The notes under the pieces were generated by a model, which had not been told where the DNA came from, made no database searches, and worked only from the letters and a program-made list of their open reading frames with translations. A stretch of DNA of 64,000 nucleotides, from NCBI RefSeq assembly GCF_015704865.1, contig NZ_JADQTO010000032.1:1-64000 (forward strand), written 5' to 3'. This DNA comes from Actinoplanes aureus. Its GTDB lineage: Bacteria > Actinomycetota > Actinomycetes > Mycobacteriales > Micromonosporaceae. Numbering within the stretch: the first letter of the stretch is position 1; every line of letters begins with the position of its first letter. A program made the position numbers and the translations under genes. Positions 1 through 7,332 of the stretch are shown piece after piece.

Positions 1-149
1 CAACGACTACAGCCGCGAGGTGAGGCAACACCGCAGCAAGATCAGAAGAACGCACGGCGGCCGACCATACACAGTGGATCAGAAGACGCCAGGGTCAGTC
101 TCGGGTCACGAAAAGTGGGTCAGATCCAGATTTCAGAAAGCGCTGACAG
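1..149. other. Left-edge stretch with no assignable gene
   Basis: No recognisable gene. Two + strand frames stay open through this short stretch and could be the tail of something that begins outside the window, but neither translation resembles a family I know. The transposase remnant starts right after an in-frame TGA at 144-146, so the boundary between the two is probably a deletion breakpoint. Confidence 0.4.
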
Positions 150-1076
150 GTGTCCCGCCAAGCGGTGCATCGCTGGGTCGGCTGGTATCGCGATGAGGGT
201 CTGGACGGGCTGGCGGATCGGTCTCACCGGCCGCGTGCGCATCCGGCGCAGACCAGCCCGGAGGTGGAGGCGGCGATCTGCGAGTTGCGCCGGACGCATC
301 CCCGGTGGGGTCAGCGGCGCATCGAGTTCGAGTTGGGCCGCCATGGCTGCCCTGGCCCGATTCCGTCGGTGAGCACGATCTACCGGGTCCTGGTCCGGCA
401 CGGCCTGGTCGACGCCGTCCCTCGTTAACGCCGTCGGGAGGACTACCGGCGCTGGGAACGGGCGGTGCCGATGGAGTTGTGGCAGCTCGACATCGTGGAC
501 GGCATCCGGCTGGCCGACGGCTCGGACACCAAGATCGTCACCGGGGTGGACGATCTTGCCCGGTTCTGCGTGATCGCCACGGTGGTGCGCCGGGCCACCG
601 GCCGGGCCGTCTGTCAGGCGTTCGCGGACGCGTTGCAGGCGTACGGATTCCCGGATGAGGTCCTGACCGATAACGGTAAGCAGTTCACCGGACGGTTCAC
701 CCGGCCCCGTCCGGCGGAGGTGATGTTCGAGCGGATCTGCCGGGAGAGCGGCATCGTCGCCCGTAACACCAAACCGCGGTCGCCGACGACCACGGGGAAG
801 GTGGAGCGGTTCCATCAGACCCTGCAGGTAGAGCGGCGGATCAGCAGCCGCGGCGCCCTAGCCATCGCCGGGCAACGTATTCACGTCGGCATGGTCCATG
901 CCGGGCGCACCGTCACCGTCGAGGCCGCCGACACCACCTGGCGGATCTACCACGGCGACGAACTGCTCGCCGAAGTAGCCCGAACTACCAGCAAGAACAT
1001 CGCCCGGTTCAAGGTCCGCAAACCGGAACCGCCGCGTCGGCCCGCCAGCGTTGACGGTGTTGTCAACCTGACGATC
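150..1076 (+). pseudogene. Decayed IS481-family transposase
   Basis: Remnant of a DDE transposase that once moved an IS481-type element. The first open segment (GTG at 150 to the TAA at 426-428) has the helix-turn-helix start (SRQAVHRWV) and the family signature around GLADRSHRP. The second, from about 465, carries the catalytic core: LWQLDIVDG with the first Asp, EVLTDNGKQF with the second, and GKVERFHQTL with the Glu. The two segments are separated by a stop. The usual N-terminal part before SRQAVH is missing (in-frame TGA at 144-146). After the Glu motif about 100 residues are lost, because the chain jumps from RISSRGALA to the family's C-terminal beta-rich tail (HVGMVHAGRTV, IYHGDELL). 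There is no proper end stop, so the frame runs into the DUF2283 reading frame. An active enzyme would be one chain of about 350-400 residues, so this copy is dead. Confidence 0.85.
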
Positions 1077-1334
1077 ATGTTCATCGAGGCACGGATACCG
1101 CTGGTCTGCTCCTACGACAGCGATGCCGACGCTGCATACATCTACCTCGACCATCCCATCCCTGCTGGAGCGGCCGAGCAACTGGTGCCATTCGAGCCCG
1201 AGGATGGCATGTTCAACCTGGATCTCAACGCCGACGGCCATGTCCTCGGTGTTGAGATCATCGGTGCACGCAAGTACCTACCGCCCGCCCTACTGCAAGC
1301 GATACTTGCCCAGTCCCAGGACACGAACGAATGA
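1077..1334 (+). CDS. DUF2283 family protein (in frame with transposase remnant)
   Basis: An 85-residue protein from the ATG at 1077. It has the DUF2283 hallmark YDSDADAAYIYL near its N-terminus, then a beta-hairpin region and the typical GHVLGVEIIGA motif. The family is small, widespread and of unknown function, often found near toxin-antitoxin or mobile genes. The reading frame is continuous with the C-terminal tail of the transposase remnant, so translation could also begin upstream and give a fusion. The shorter start matches the family length. The last residues (LLQAILAQSQDTNE) are acidic and polar. I am sure of the family and unsure whether it is expressed alone. Confidence 0.7.
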   Translation: MFIEARIPLVCSYDSDADAAYIYLDHPIPAGAAEQLVPFEPEDGMFNLDLNADGHVLGVEIIGARKYLPPALLQAILAQSQDTNE

Positions 1335-1402
1335 TCGTCCTCTAGCCGGAGCTGTCACGCATCATCTGACCGTGATCCGTAACGGATCAAGTGGAGCCCG
1401 AC

Positions 1403-1441
1403 AGGGCCGCGCGGCAGGGCCGCGCGGCAGGGCCGCGCGGC
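1403..1441 (+). repeat. Three tandem copies of a 13-bp GC-rich unit
   Basis: The unit AGGGCCGCGCGGC is repeated three times without a break and followed by a partial copy (AGG). Each unit contains the self-complementary core GCCGCGCGGC, so the tract can form alternative hairpins. It lies just downstream of the DUF2283 gene and may act as a transcription stop, or may only mark replication slippage. Confidence 0.8.
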
Positions 1442-1564
1442 AGGTTGTCCTCCGTCAACTGATGTGCGACACGCGTTCGCCAGGTGATCTGCGACAGCGG
1501 TCTGTTTCGGCATCCTGTGCTCGACGTCTCCGCGCCCGAGTGCTGCGCCCCGAGCCGGCCGTGT

Positions 1565-1798
1565 CTAGCGGATGACCAGTGCTACAACAACCATGGCGAA
1601 CGCCAACAACACAAGAGCCGTCATGGCTCCGGCCGCGGCTAGGGCGCGAAGTACCTCCCTCAGGGGTGAAAGGGCGTGCCGCAACATGTTGAGGGCCGCA
1701 AGAAGCAGCAGGGCGGCCAAGGCGAGCAGGACGGTTCCTGCGACTGGCGTGTCCCAAGGCTGTTGGGCCTGTTGCGCTAAGAGGTCTAGGCTGTTCAT
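1565..1798 (-). CDS. Small two-helix membrane protein
   Basis: A 77-residue protein starting at the ATG at 1798 with an AAGGGA ribosome-binding site about 8 bases upstream. Two hydrophobic segments are visible: about residues 20-40 (GTVLLALAALLLLAALNML) and about 52-76 (rich in A, L, V), joined by a short positively charged loop (RHALSPLREVLR). It ends directly after the second helix (VIR). No family is recognised. Its composition fits a small inner-membrane protein such as those common on actinomycete mobile elements. It stands alone, convergent with the DUF2283 gene. Confidence 0.55.
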   Translation of the reverse strand: MNSLDLLAQQAQQPWDTPVAGTVLLALAALLLLAALNMLRHALSPLREVLRALAAAGAMTALVLLAFAMVVVALVIR

Positions 1799-2394
1799 GG
1801 CCGTTCCCTTCGGTGATAAGGCGTCGTTGGGGGGATGCGGATCTGGAGGGCGTCCATGGGTGCAACCACGGGCGCCCTTCGTCTGTGGAGAGGTGAGCCC
1901 ATACCCGGAGAGCTGCCCGGTCTGGGCCTTGTCGTCCGGGGACGTTCCGCGAGCAAGTACCGAATAGCTCGCTTCCGCCGAGCGGGCACTGTTTTCGTGC
2001 TACGCCCGACTGCGTTTGGTTGATCACGTATGGTCAACCTGTGCGCACCGCATAGTCGCTTGACAAGCCATCGATTTGGCATCGTTTTCGGCTGTGCCAT
2101 GTCGGTCCATGTCACTGCGCGTCCGGCGAGTCTTTGGCGGCGGTCGGCGGCGGACAGCATCGTTACAGCACAAGTTAAACAACTGTTGCCCTAGCCGCAT
2201 CGCCTCCTTTCGTTGAGGCTCCGGGCTGGGCCGAATAACGAAAGGTTAGGTGATCTATCGACACGCCCGGCAACTACATGATGACGGAGCGAGAGGCAGT
2301 TGCCAAGTGGCAAGTGCCAGAAGTAGGGTTGCCCTGCGGCAGTTGCCAGGTGGCACGTGGCCAGGTAGCAATATCACGCTGGAGGTGACGGATC
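1799..2394. other. Intergenic stretch without a convincing gene
   Basis: About 600 bases, less GC-rich than the surroundings. Open frames here lack the strong third-position GC bias of real genes in this genome. A TTGACA at 2059-2064 followed 17 bases later by CGTTTT is at best a weak promoter. The right end holds the operator-like repeats in front of the XRE regulator. Confidence 0.5.
2300..2356. promoter_or_regulatory. Two TTGCCA-N2-TGGCAA operator-like inverted repeats
   Basis: TTGCCAAGTGGCAA at 2300-2313 is a perfect 6-bp inverted repeat with a 2-base spacer. TTGCCAGGTGGCAC at 2343-2356 is the same site with one change. They start 43 bases apart (about four helical turns), and the second ends 38 bases before the GTG of the downstream regulator. 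The position suggests autoregulation by the DUF5753 regulator, or control by a GntR-type factor. Confidence 0.6.
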
Positions 2395-3267
2395 GTGTCC
2401 ACTAACCCTGGACCGATAGTTAGCCGTCGCCAACTTGGTGCAGCCCTGCGCCAACTGCGGTTGGATGCGCGGAAGACCATCAAGGATGCTGCCGAAGATT
2501 TACAGGTCCACCCTGCGAAGATCAGCAGACTTGAGACCGCGCAGCGAAACATCTCCGTGCCGGACGTTCTCGCCTTGCTGAACCTTTACGGCGTTACGGA
2601 CAAATCAACCCGAGAAAGGCTCATGAAGCTTGCTCGGGAGAATAAGCAGCCAGCGTGGTGGGACAAGTTTACCCTTGGCCCCGCTCTGGAAAAATTCATC
2701 GGGTTGGAGGGCTCCGCTAACAAGATTAGCGACTTTCAGCTCCTGATTCCCGGACTCCTCCAGATAAGAAGGTACACCACCGCAGTTCTCGATGCCTTTC
2801 CTTCGCGGCCTGATCTTCCTCTCGCCAGGGAGGACGCGATCGAGCTGCGAGCAATGCGCCGCGAAAAGCTCAGCCCAGAGACCGTGCTGGATGTCATCAT
2901 AGACGAGACCGCCGTGCGCCGCATCGTTGGCGGGCGCGAAGTAATGAGGGATCAGCTGGAACACCTGATCCGGGTCTCGTCCTCGCCTGATGGTGTCAGC
3001 CTGCGACTGATCCCGTTCGCCAGCGGGGCACACGCGGGTGCCATGTCAGGTTTCACTGTTCTGCAATTCGACTCCGATAGCGATGGGTCGTCGTCTGGGC
3101 TAACCGACGTCGTCTACATCGAGGCGATTTCAGGCGGCATCTACCTTGAGCGGCCAGAGGATGTTTCCGAGTACTTGTCGGCTTTCTCCTCGCTTCGAGA
3201 GCGGGCCCTGACTGCGGCGAAAACGATTAAATTCTTGCAAGCTATTGCCGAGGATCTTCGTCCTTGA
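2395..3267 (+). CDS. XRE-type regulator with DUF5753 domain
   Basis: A 290-residue DNA-binding regulator starting at GTG 2395 after a clear GGAGG. Residues about 12-70 form a Cro/C1-type helix-turn-helix (LGAALRQLRLDARKTIKDAA, then HPAKISRLETAQ). The rest is the DUF5753 domain, recognised by WWDKF, the segment around LIPGLLQIRRYT and the late SGFTVLQF and YIEA motifs. These proteins are abundant in actinomycetes and are usually paired with a small DUF397 protein, as here; the best-known relatives act in development (BldB/WhiJ-like modules). The two inverted repeats just upstream are probable targets. Codon use is less GC-biased than in the chromosomal genes further right, consistent with acquisition. 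Confidence 0.88.
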   Translation: MSTNPGPIVSRRQLGAALRQLRLDARKTIKDAAEDLQVHPAKISRLETAQRNISVPDVLALLNLYGVTDKSTRERLMKLARENKQPAWWDKFTLGPALEKFIGLEGSANKISDFQLLIPGLLQIRRYTTAVLDAFPSRPDLPLAREDAIELRAMRREKLSPETVLDVIIDETAVRRIVGGREVMRDQLEHLIRVSSSPDGVSLRLIPFASGAHAGAMSGFTVLQFDSDSDGSSSGLTDVVYIEAISGGIYLERPEDVSEYLSAFSSLRERALTAAKTIKFLQAIAEDLRP

Positions 3268-3295
3268 GCCTCATTGGAGAGTAGGGCAAAACCTA

Positions 3296-3505
3296 GTGAC
3301 CGAGATGGAATCGTCAACGCGTCTAGCTTGGCAGAAGTCGTCTTATTGTGGAAATAGCACGTGTGTGGAAGTGGCCTTCACGGCCTCTTTTGTCGCTCTC
3401 CGAGATGCGAAGGATGTTAGCAAGCCGGCCCTACTCTACTCCCACGAGGAGTGGGTTGCATTCCTTGCTGGGGTAAAGACCGGGGAGTTCGATCTGCCCG
3501 ACTAG
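3296..3505 (+). CDS. DUF397 family protein
   Basis: A 69-residue protein with the full DUF397 pattern: an N-terminal W-KSSY, a Cys-bearing G-N-S-TCVEVA segment, VALRDAKD, then a C-terminal WVAFLAGVKTGEFD. I chose GTG 3296 because AGTAGGG lies upstream and the family begins a few residues before the W-KSS motif; ATG 3305 is an alternative. The gene begins 28 bases after its DUF5753 partner and is probably co-transcribed. In known pairs the DUF397 protein modulates the partner regulator. Confidence 0.82.
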   Translation: MTEMESSTRLAWQKSSYCGNSTCVEVAFTASFVALRDAKDVSKPALLYSHEEWVAFLAGVKTGEFDLPD

Positions 3506-3563
3506 TCACGTGAGGGAATTCGAGGCCGAGGGTCAAGGGTGATGCTGGCCCTCGTCCGTAGCT

Positions 3564-3746
3564 CTAAGGTTGCAGGTCTTGCTCGGCGCGGAGTTCTGGT
3601 CTGTTGGTCCTTATCCAGGCCTCGACATCCTCACGTCGCCATACCCGGCCTTGGATCAGCTTGTCGTATGAAGTTCGGCTCCAGCGCCTGTCCTTTAGGT
3701 AAGTCGGCTGCGGGTGGAACGACAAGTCAGCAGCCGGCGGTCTAGC
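3564..3746 (-). pseudogene. Truncated AlpA-like helix-turn-helix remnant
   Basis: Directly after the HIT stop, and in the same frame, a stretch of about 60 codons reads through to TAG at 3564-3566. Its middle (YDKLIQGRVWRREDVEAWI) resembles the C-terminal half of AlpA/excisionase-type helix-turn-helix proteins, where a G-VW-R-DVEAW segment follows the recognition helix. The N-terminal helix-turn-helix half is missing. A TTG start within it is possible, but a 5'-truncated gene is more likely. Confidence 0.4.
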
Positions 3747-4150
3747 TCACATGAGCGTTCGAAGCGCCATGGCGTCGGCCCGAAGCTCGTCAGGCCTGAT
3801 GCGATCCTCGGAGCCGTCCTGCGGGAGCAGTGGAAACGGCCTGCCGGGGGCCGGGTCCTGCGCGAATCTCGGCAGCAAGTGCGTGTGCAGATGCGGCACG
3901 GTGTTGCCGAGCGTCTCGTAGTTCATTTCAGTGGTCGGTAGTACTGTGCGAGAGCCTCGGCCACCTTGTGAACTGCCTGCCAGTACCTACTGGCCTCGTC
4001 ATCCGATAGCTCGTAAGGCTCGACGACATGTCGTCTACGCCAGATGACCAGCATGTAGCCGCGTTGAATCCGGGCTCGCTGGAGAACGGCATCGACTTCT
4101 GGTGTGGAGTAGATGAAGGTGCCGTACTCACGGCTGCGGAAGAAGCCCAA
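3747..4150 (-). pseudogene. HIT-family hydrolase with a 1-base frameshift
   Basis: Histidine-triad family nucleotide hydrolase or transferase. The N-terminal part, read leftward from a possible TTG at 4150, contains the family strand IQRGYMLVIWRRRHV and ELSDDEA, and ends with AQYYRPLK followed by TGA at 3923-3925. One base out of phase the family continues without loss: MNYETLGNTVPHLHTHLLPR, holding the H-L-H-T-H catalytic triad, then DPAPGRPFPLLP, to the stop at 3747-3749. A missing A in the run CTGAAATGAAC explains the break. So this is either a recent inactivating deletion or a base-calling error in an A-run. The N-terminal start is unclear, with no good ribosome-binding site at a sensible distance. 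Confidence 0.75.
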
Positions 4151-4316
4151 AAGCGCGACTTTAGAGAGTCCTCCCGATGAATGACCAGTTCGGTTATAGG
4201 TCCTGTGATCAAGATGGTCCCCCGTGTGTATGGCAGGGGCGCTCCAACCAAGCCTGTTGACGGCAGCCTGGCGCGAACGATGAGACCGGCTTCGGCCTAT
4301 TGGTTGCCTTGGGGGG

Positions 4317-4829
4317 TCAAGCAGTCGTTTCGCAATGGATACGATGGCCTTCCGTCTTCTTTTTAGGCGAGGAAATGCTATCGCGAGCTGCCTTGTACTC
4401 CAGGATTTCAATCTCTAGATATACGGGACCCATTTCTAGCTCCGCGATGGGCTCAGGAAAACCCGCGGATTTCTTGAGTTGGCTGATGCGCGCCTTGGAT
4501 CGGCCAAAAATTTCGGCCATTTCTCCAGTGCCTGCCAGCCGAAGTCTCGGTCGCATTTGAGCCGGATGCGTATCGACGGCATAGGGTGTTAAGGTCGAAA
4601 GCGCTGTCGCCTTTAGTAAATCTTCGAAGCTTGTAAGTGCCACGAGTGTGGCTCGCGAAGCATTTTCTGCGGAATTCTTGTAGTAAATCACGATTTCGCC
4701 TGTATCGCTGAAAGATATGTGCTCGTATCTGTCGTCCGCGCCGAGCAGTCTCTCGCGTACAACATCGGCCGTAAGCCCTTTACTGAGCCTGGGGCTGGGC
4801 CGCTCTAGTTTTATAACTGTCAACCACAT
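4317..4829 (-). CDS. Helix-turn-helix protein of unknown role
   Basis: A 170-residue protein starting at ATG 4829 behind an AAGGAGAGG site. The N-terminal about 95 residues form an unrecognised domain (including ERLLGADDRYEHISFSD). Residues about 96-150 look like an AlpA/MerR-type helix-turn-helix: GEMAEIFGRSKARISQLKK, then FPEPIAEL and MGPVYLEIEILEY. This arrangement is common in actinomycete accessory regions next to HIT or nuclease genes. The C-terminal tail is basic and polar. AT-rich codons are more frequent than in the rest of the window. It probably belongs to a leftward unit with the small membrane gene upstream and the broken HIT gene downstream. Confidence 0.7.
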   Translation of the reverse strand: MWLTVIKLERPSPRLSKGLTADVVRERLLGADDRYEHISFSDTGEIVIYYKNSAENASRATLVALTSFEDLLKATALSTLTPYAVDTHPAQMRPRLRLAGTGEMAEIFGRSKARISQLKKSAGFPEPIAELEMGPVYLEIEILEYKAARDSISSPKKKTEGHRIHCETTA

Positions 4830-4888
4830 GGCCTCTCCTTGACTTGTGCGGCGAGGTTCGGATGGACATCGAACCTCGCCGCGCTACC

Positions 4889-5107
4889 CTATTCTGCTTG
4901 TGGTTTGCTAACTCTCACCTCAATGATGGCTGCCGTCATAATCGCGACAATCAATGACAGAATCAGATCTCCGCCGGTGCGATGCCAGGTGAACATCCCC
5001 ATCCCCGCCATGGTTACGCAGAGAACTAAGACGTGAAGTGGGATCTTGGATGGCGGCTGGCGGTACAGAGGAGGGTCTGCGAACTTCTCGTCGGGGGTAG
5101 GATGCAT
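4889..5107 (-). CDS. Small two-helix membrane protein
   Basis: A 72-residue protein. I chose ATG 5107 because AAAGGAG sits 6 bases upstream; an upstream ATG at 5155 has no such site. The N-terminus is polar and proline-rich (HPTPDEKFADPP). Two membrane segments follow, about residues 22-38 (LHVLVLCVTMAGMGMF) and 45-62 (LILSLIVAIMTAAIIEV). No family recognised. It is the first gene of a leftward series, with 59 bases to the helix-turn-helix gene. Confidence 0.6.
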   Translation of the reverse strand: MHPTPDEKFADPPLYRQPPSKIPLHVLVLCVTMAGMGMFTWHRTGGDLILSLIVAIMTAAIIEVRVSKPQAE

Positions 5108-5442
5108 ACGTACTCCTTTGGTTGAGGGGCAGTGATCTACTTGGTGGTTGGCCACTGCCCCCTTACCGGACCATCCGGCAACACTCAGTCAACACTGTCT
5201 CGTGGATGCAATGACGGACACGGAGTGCGACTTAGCCTCAATGATTGCCTTTCCCCCAGGGAATCCTTGGTGAAATGATTTAAGTCTTCTCGACGAGCCG
5301 GGCAGACCAGCGGAGGGCGAGGGTCGAGCTGACAGCAATGGGCACAGGTGATCTCAGTCAATGCGATCTTGAACCGGACAACCTTCCGAGGTCACAACCA
5401 TCTAGGACGAGTACCGTCCTGGCAGTGTGGAAATCGGCCTAG
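5108..5442. other. Intergenic stretch carrying one copy of a flanking repeat
   Basis: No gene seen in about 335 bases. Its right part (5329-5399) is the upstream copy of a direct repeat that recurs just after the NUDIX gene. The region probably contains the divergent promoters for the leftward small membrane protein and the rightward NUDIX gene, but no clear -35/-10 pair stands out. Confidence 0.5.
5329..5399 (+). repeat. Direct repeat flanking the NUDIX gene, left copy
   Basis: A 71-base segment beginning CTGACAGCAA that matches 5882-5952 at about 52 of 71 positions without gaps (counted by eye). Shared blocks include CTGACAGCAA, TGATCTC, TTCCGAG and TCACA. The copies bracket the NUDIX gene, which suggests an old insertion or duplication unit. 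Confidence 0.65.
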
Positions 5443-5904
5443 ATGAGTCGCGAGGATCAACCGGTCGTGGCGGCCGTCATTGTCCAGGGCGGCCGAGTTC
5501 TGTTGATCCGCCGCGCCGTAGGAGAAGGCCGGCTCTCATGGCAGTTCCCTGCAGGGAAAGTCGAGCCTGGCGAGCGCACCCATGCGGCGGCGGTGCGGGA
5601 GACGCTTGAAGAGACAGGGCTTGCGGTGCGGGTGGTTGGTGACCTCGGAACGCGTGTGCACCCAGAAACCGACCGAACGATGTTCTACCTTGCGTGTGAA
5701 GTCGAGAACGGGACCGCTTATCCGGCAAGCCAGGCAGAGGTGGCGGAGGTGGCATGGTGCGACCTGGAGGCCGTCGCCGCGCTTGTCCCGTACCCGCTTT
5801 ATGGCCCGGTCCAGCGGTACTTAGATGATCGTCTCGCGCGGGGGACGGGCCAGCGAGACGAGTGCCGGTCTGACAGCAACGCTGACAGCAACCGACGCAG
5901 ATGA
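5443..5904 (+). CDS. NUDIX hydrolase, possible Pif-like immunity factor
   Basis: A 153-residue NUDIX pyrophosphohydrolase. The full NUDIX box lies at residues 38-60: G38, E44, then R52-E53, E56-E57 and G59, the residues that hold the catalytic metal. A YPLYGPVQRYL segment forms the C-terminal helix, followed by a polar tail rich in R, D and S. Many NUDIX enzymes clean up damaged or signalling nucleotides. In the AICE pSAM2 the Pif protein, which gives immunity against incoming copies of the element, is a NUDIX hydrolase encoded near the korSA regulator. The same neighbourhood (NUDIX, GntR regulator, transfer genes) makes a Pif-like role plausible, but the substrate cannot be read from sequence. 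The last codons overlap the right-hand flanking repeat (from 5882), so part of the tail may derive from it. Confidence 0.85.
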   Translation: MSREDQPVVAAVIVQGGRVLLIRRAVGEGRLSWQFPAGKVEPGERTHAAAVRETLEETGLAVRVVGDLGTRVHPETDRTMFYLACEVENGTAYPASQAEVAEVAWCDLEAVAALVPYPLYGPVQRYLDDRLARGTGQRDECRSDSNADSNRRR

Positions 5905-5952
5905 TCTCGGTCAGCGCCATCTCGCGGCGGACGATGTTCCGAGCTCACAGCC
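5882..5952 (+). repeat. Direct repeat flanking the NUDIX gene, right copy
   Basis: Diverged copy of 5329-5399. It begins inside the last 8 codons of the NUDIX gene and extends about 50 bases beyond its stop. Confidence 0.65.
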
Positions 5953-6007
5953 TTGTGCAGACGATGCCAGATGAATCGCCCCGGAACTTACAAGCGAGGG
6001 GTCGACG

Positions 6008-6526
6008 TTATACGGCCCTCTGAAAGAGAGCGCCGGAGCCGCGGTGCGGCAGGTCCACCACTCGTACCTGCTCGAACCCCTGGCTTCGGTAGTACTCGTG
6101 CAGCGTTGGGTTCGTGCGCCATGCGTCAAGCCTGAGCCATCGACGACCGGCTTTCTTAGCTCGGTCATTTGCCCAGTGAAGAAGCTGTCCGCCGATGCCG
6201 CGTCCCGCATGGCTTCTCTTGACGATCATGCGATGGACGTAGAGCGCGCTTCCGGGGTCATCCTCATCGGTCCAGAACTCGGGATCCGCAAACGAATCGA
6301 GGGTGATCGTGCCGATAGGTTCCTGATCGTCGAGAACGATGAAGCACTCGCCCTTCGCGATCGATCGAGCGATGCCGGAGCGGACGTGATCGATGGAGAG
6401 GCGGCCAGTTTGCATGGGCTGCCACTGATCGGACCCTTTCTGTGCAAGCCATGCACTGGCCTCGCGGTGCATGGCCGTCACCGTGTCCAGATCAGAGGGG
6501 AGCGCCGTACGGATGGTCAGGCTCAC
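6008..6526 (-). CDS. GNAT family N-acetyltransferase
   Basis: A 172-residue GCN5-type acetyltransferase starting at GTG 6526. The acetyl-CoA binding motif A is visible as HRMIVKRSHAGRGIGGQLL (R-x-x-G-x-G core near residue 112). It is followed by LRLDAWRTNPTLHEYYRSQGF, the typical motif B where an N and Y position the thioester. The GTG overlaps the TGA of the GntR regulator gene (GTGA), so the two genes form a leftward operon and are translationally coupled. The substrate is unknown; similar proteins annotated as small-molecule or ribosomal-protein acetyltransferases are common next to GntR genes on AICEs. Confidence 0.86.
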   Translation of the reverse strand: MSLTIRTALPSDLDTVTAMHREASAWLAQKGSDQWQPMQTGRLSIDHVRSGIARSIAKGECFIVLDDQEPIGTITLDSFADPEFWTDEDDPGSALYVHRMIVKRSHAGRGIGGQLLHWANDRAKKAGRRWLRLDAWRTNPTLHEYYRSQGFEQVRVVDLPHRGSGALFQRAV

Positions 6527-7311
6527 GGAGCCTCAGCAGGGTCGGAAGGTAGACGGAGTCGTTCGAAAGCGATTACATGGCGATCGCCGGGCAGGACGTT
6601 AAGGACCACCCGAATCGGGCGACCGTCCTCGGTGAACCCTGTGACGACGTGGTAGGCGACGGGGGTTCCCGGGCCGAGCTGAAGCCGTTGGGTCTCAATT
6701 GGCGTGGGCATGCGGACGTAGATCTCGTCAAGTGCGCGAACCTGAAGGAAGCCTTTTTCGGCGAGCACCTGGTTCGCGCCACGCGCGATGTCATCGGGGC
6801 GCATGATCTCGCTGTCTTGAGCCAGCGATAGCGGGAAGTAGCTGTCGTTGGTGTTGTACGGCTCGCCGTCGAGATACCGCACGCGGCGTCGCACCACGGT
6901 GAACTCTCCGTCCGCGAGGCGAAGCCGGCGCTTAACGTCTGTCGGCGGCTCGACGATGGCGACCTCGATCGTCTGCATCGGCTCGCGACCTGTAGCCGAG
7001 TGCTCAGCGAGGAAGACGTCCATTTCGGGCGAGAGCGGCCGAGGTCGAAACTCCTGCTGCGGTCGATACTCCAACGGCCTACGGTCTCGCACGAAGTAGC
7101 CACGTGGCCGCGCTGCGATGACCAAGCCTTCGTTGACCAACGCCGAAATTGCCTGGCGAGCAGTGTTTCTGGCTACCTGGTAGCGCTCGGTGAGGTCGGC
7201 CTCGGTGGGAAGGCGAGTGCCCGGCGGTAGCGAGCCATCAGTAATCCCTGCTCGGAGTTCCTCGGCGATCTGCTGCCAGACGGGCATCTGCCCGCGTCGC
7301 GTTATAGGCAA
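6523..7311 (-). CDS. GntR/UTRA regulator, KorSA-like
   Basis: Transcriptional repressor of the HutC type, about 262 residues from TTG 7311. I chose TTG because LPITRRGQMPVWQQIAEEL aligns with the N-terminus seen in AICE GntR proteins and a purine-rich AAGGGGG lies 7 bases upstream; ATG 7287 is an alternative. Residues about 10-75 form the winged helix (PPGTRLPTEADLTERY, then ARNTARQAISALVNEGL). The remainder is a UTRA effector domain (VVRRRVRYLDGEPY, ARGANQVLAEKG). In pSAM2 the GntR protein KorSA represses transfer and activation genes, and this gene sits divergently next to such genes. Palindromes at 7333-7343 and 7399-7415 in the divergent promoter region are the probable binding sites. Confidence 0.88.
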   Translation of the reverse strand: MPITRRGQMPVWQQIAEELRAGITDGSLPPGTRLPTEADLTERYQVARNTARQAISALVNEGLVIAARPRGYFVRDRRPLEYRPQQEFRPRPLSPEMDVFLAEHSATGREPMQTIEVAIVEPPTDVKRRLRLADGEFTVVRRRVRYLDGEPYNTNDSYFPLSLAQDSEIMRPDDIARGANQVLAEKGFLQVRALDEIYVRMPTPIETQRLQLGPGTPVAYHVVTGFTEDGRPIRVVLNVLPGDRHVIAFERLRLPSDPAEAP

Positions 7312-7332
7312 CCTGCCACCCCCTTCATCGTA

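Noticed and set aside
1455..2027. A 190-codon leftward frame
   Set aside because: Overlaps the better-supported 77-residue membrane protein in another frame and shows no protein-like composition.
1795..2160. A 121-codon leftward frame whose stop overlaps the start of the small membrane protein (ATGA)
   Set aside because: The overlap looks like coupling, but third codon positions are not GC-biased, the product is Arg/Pro-rich with no domain, and there is no good ribosome-binding site.
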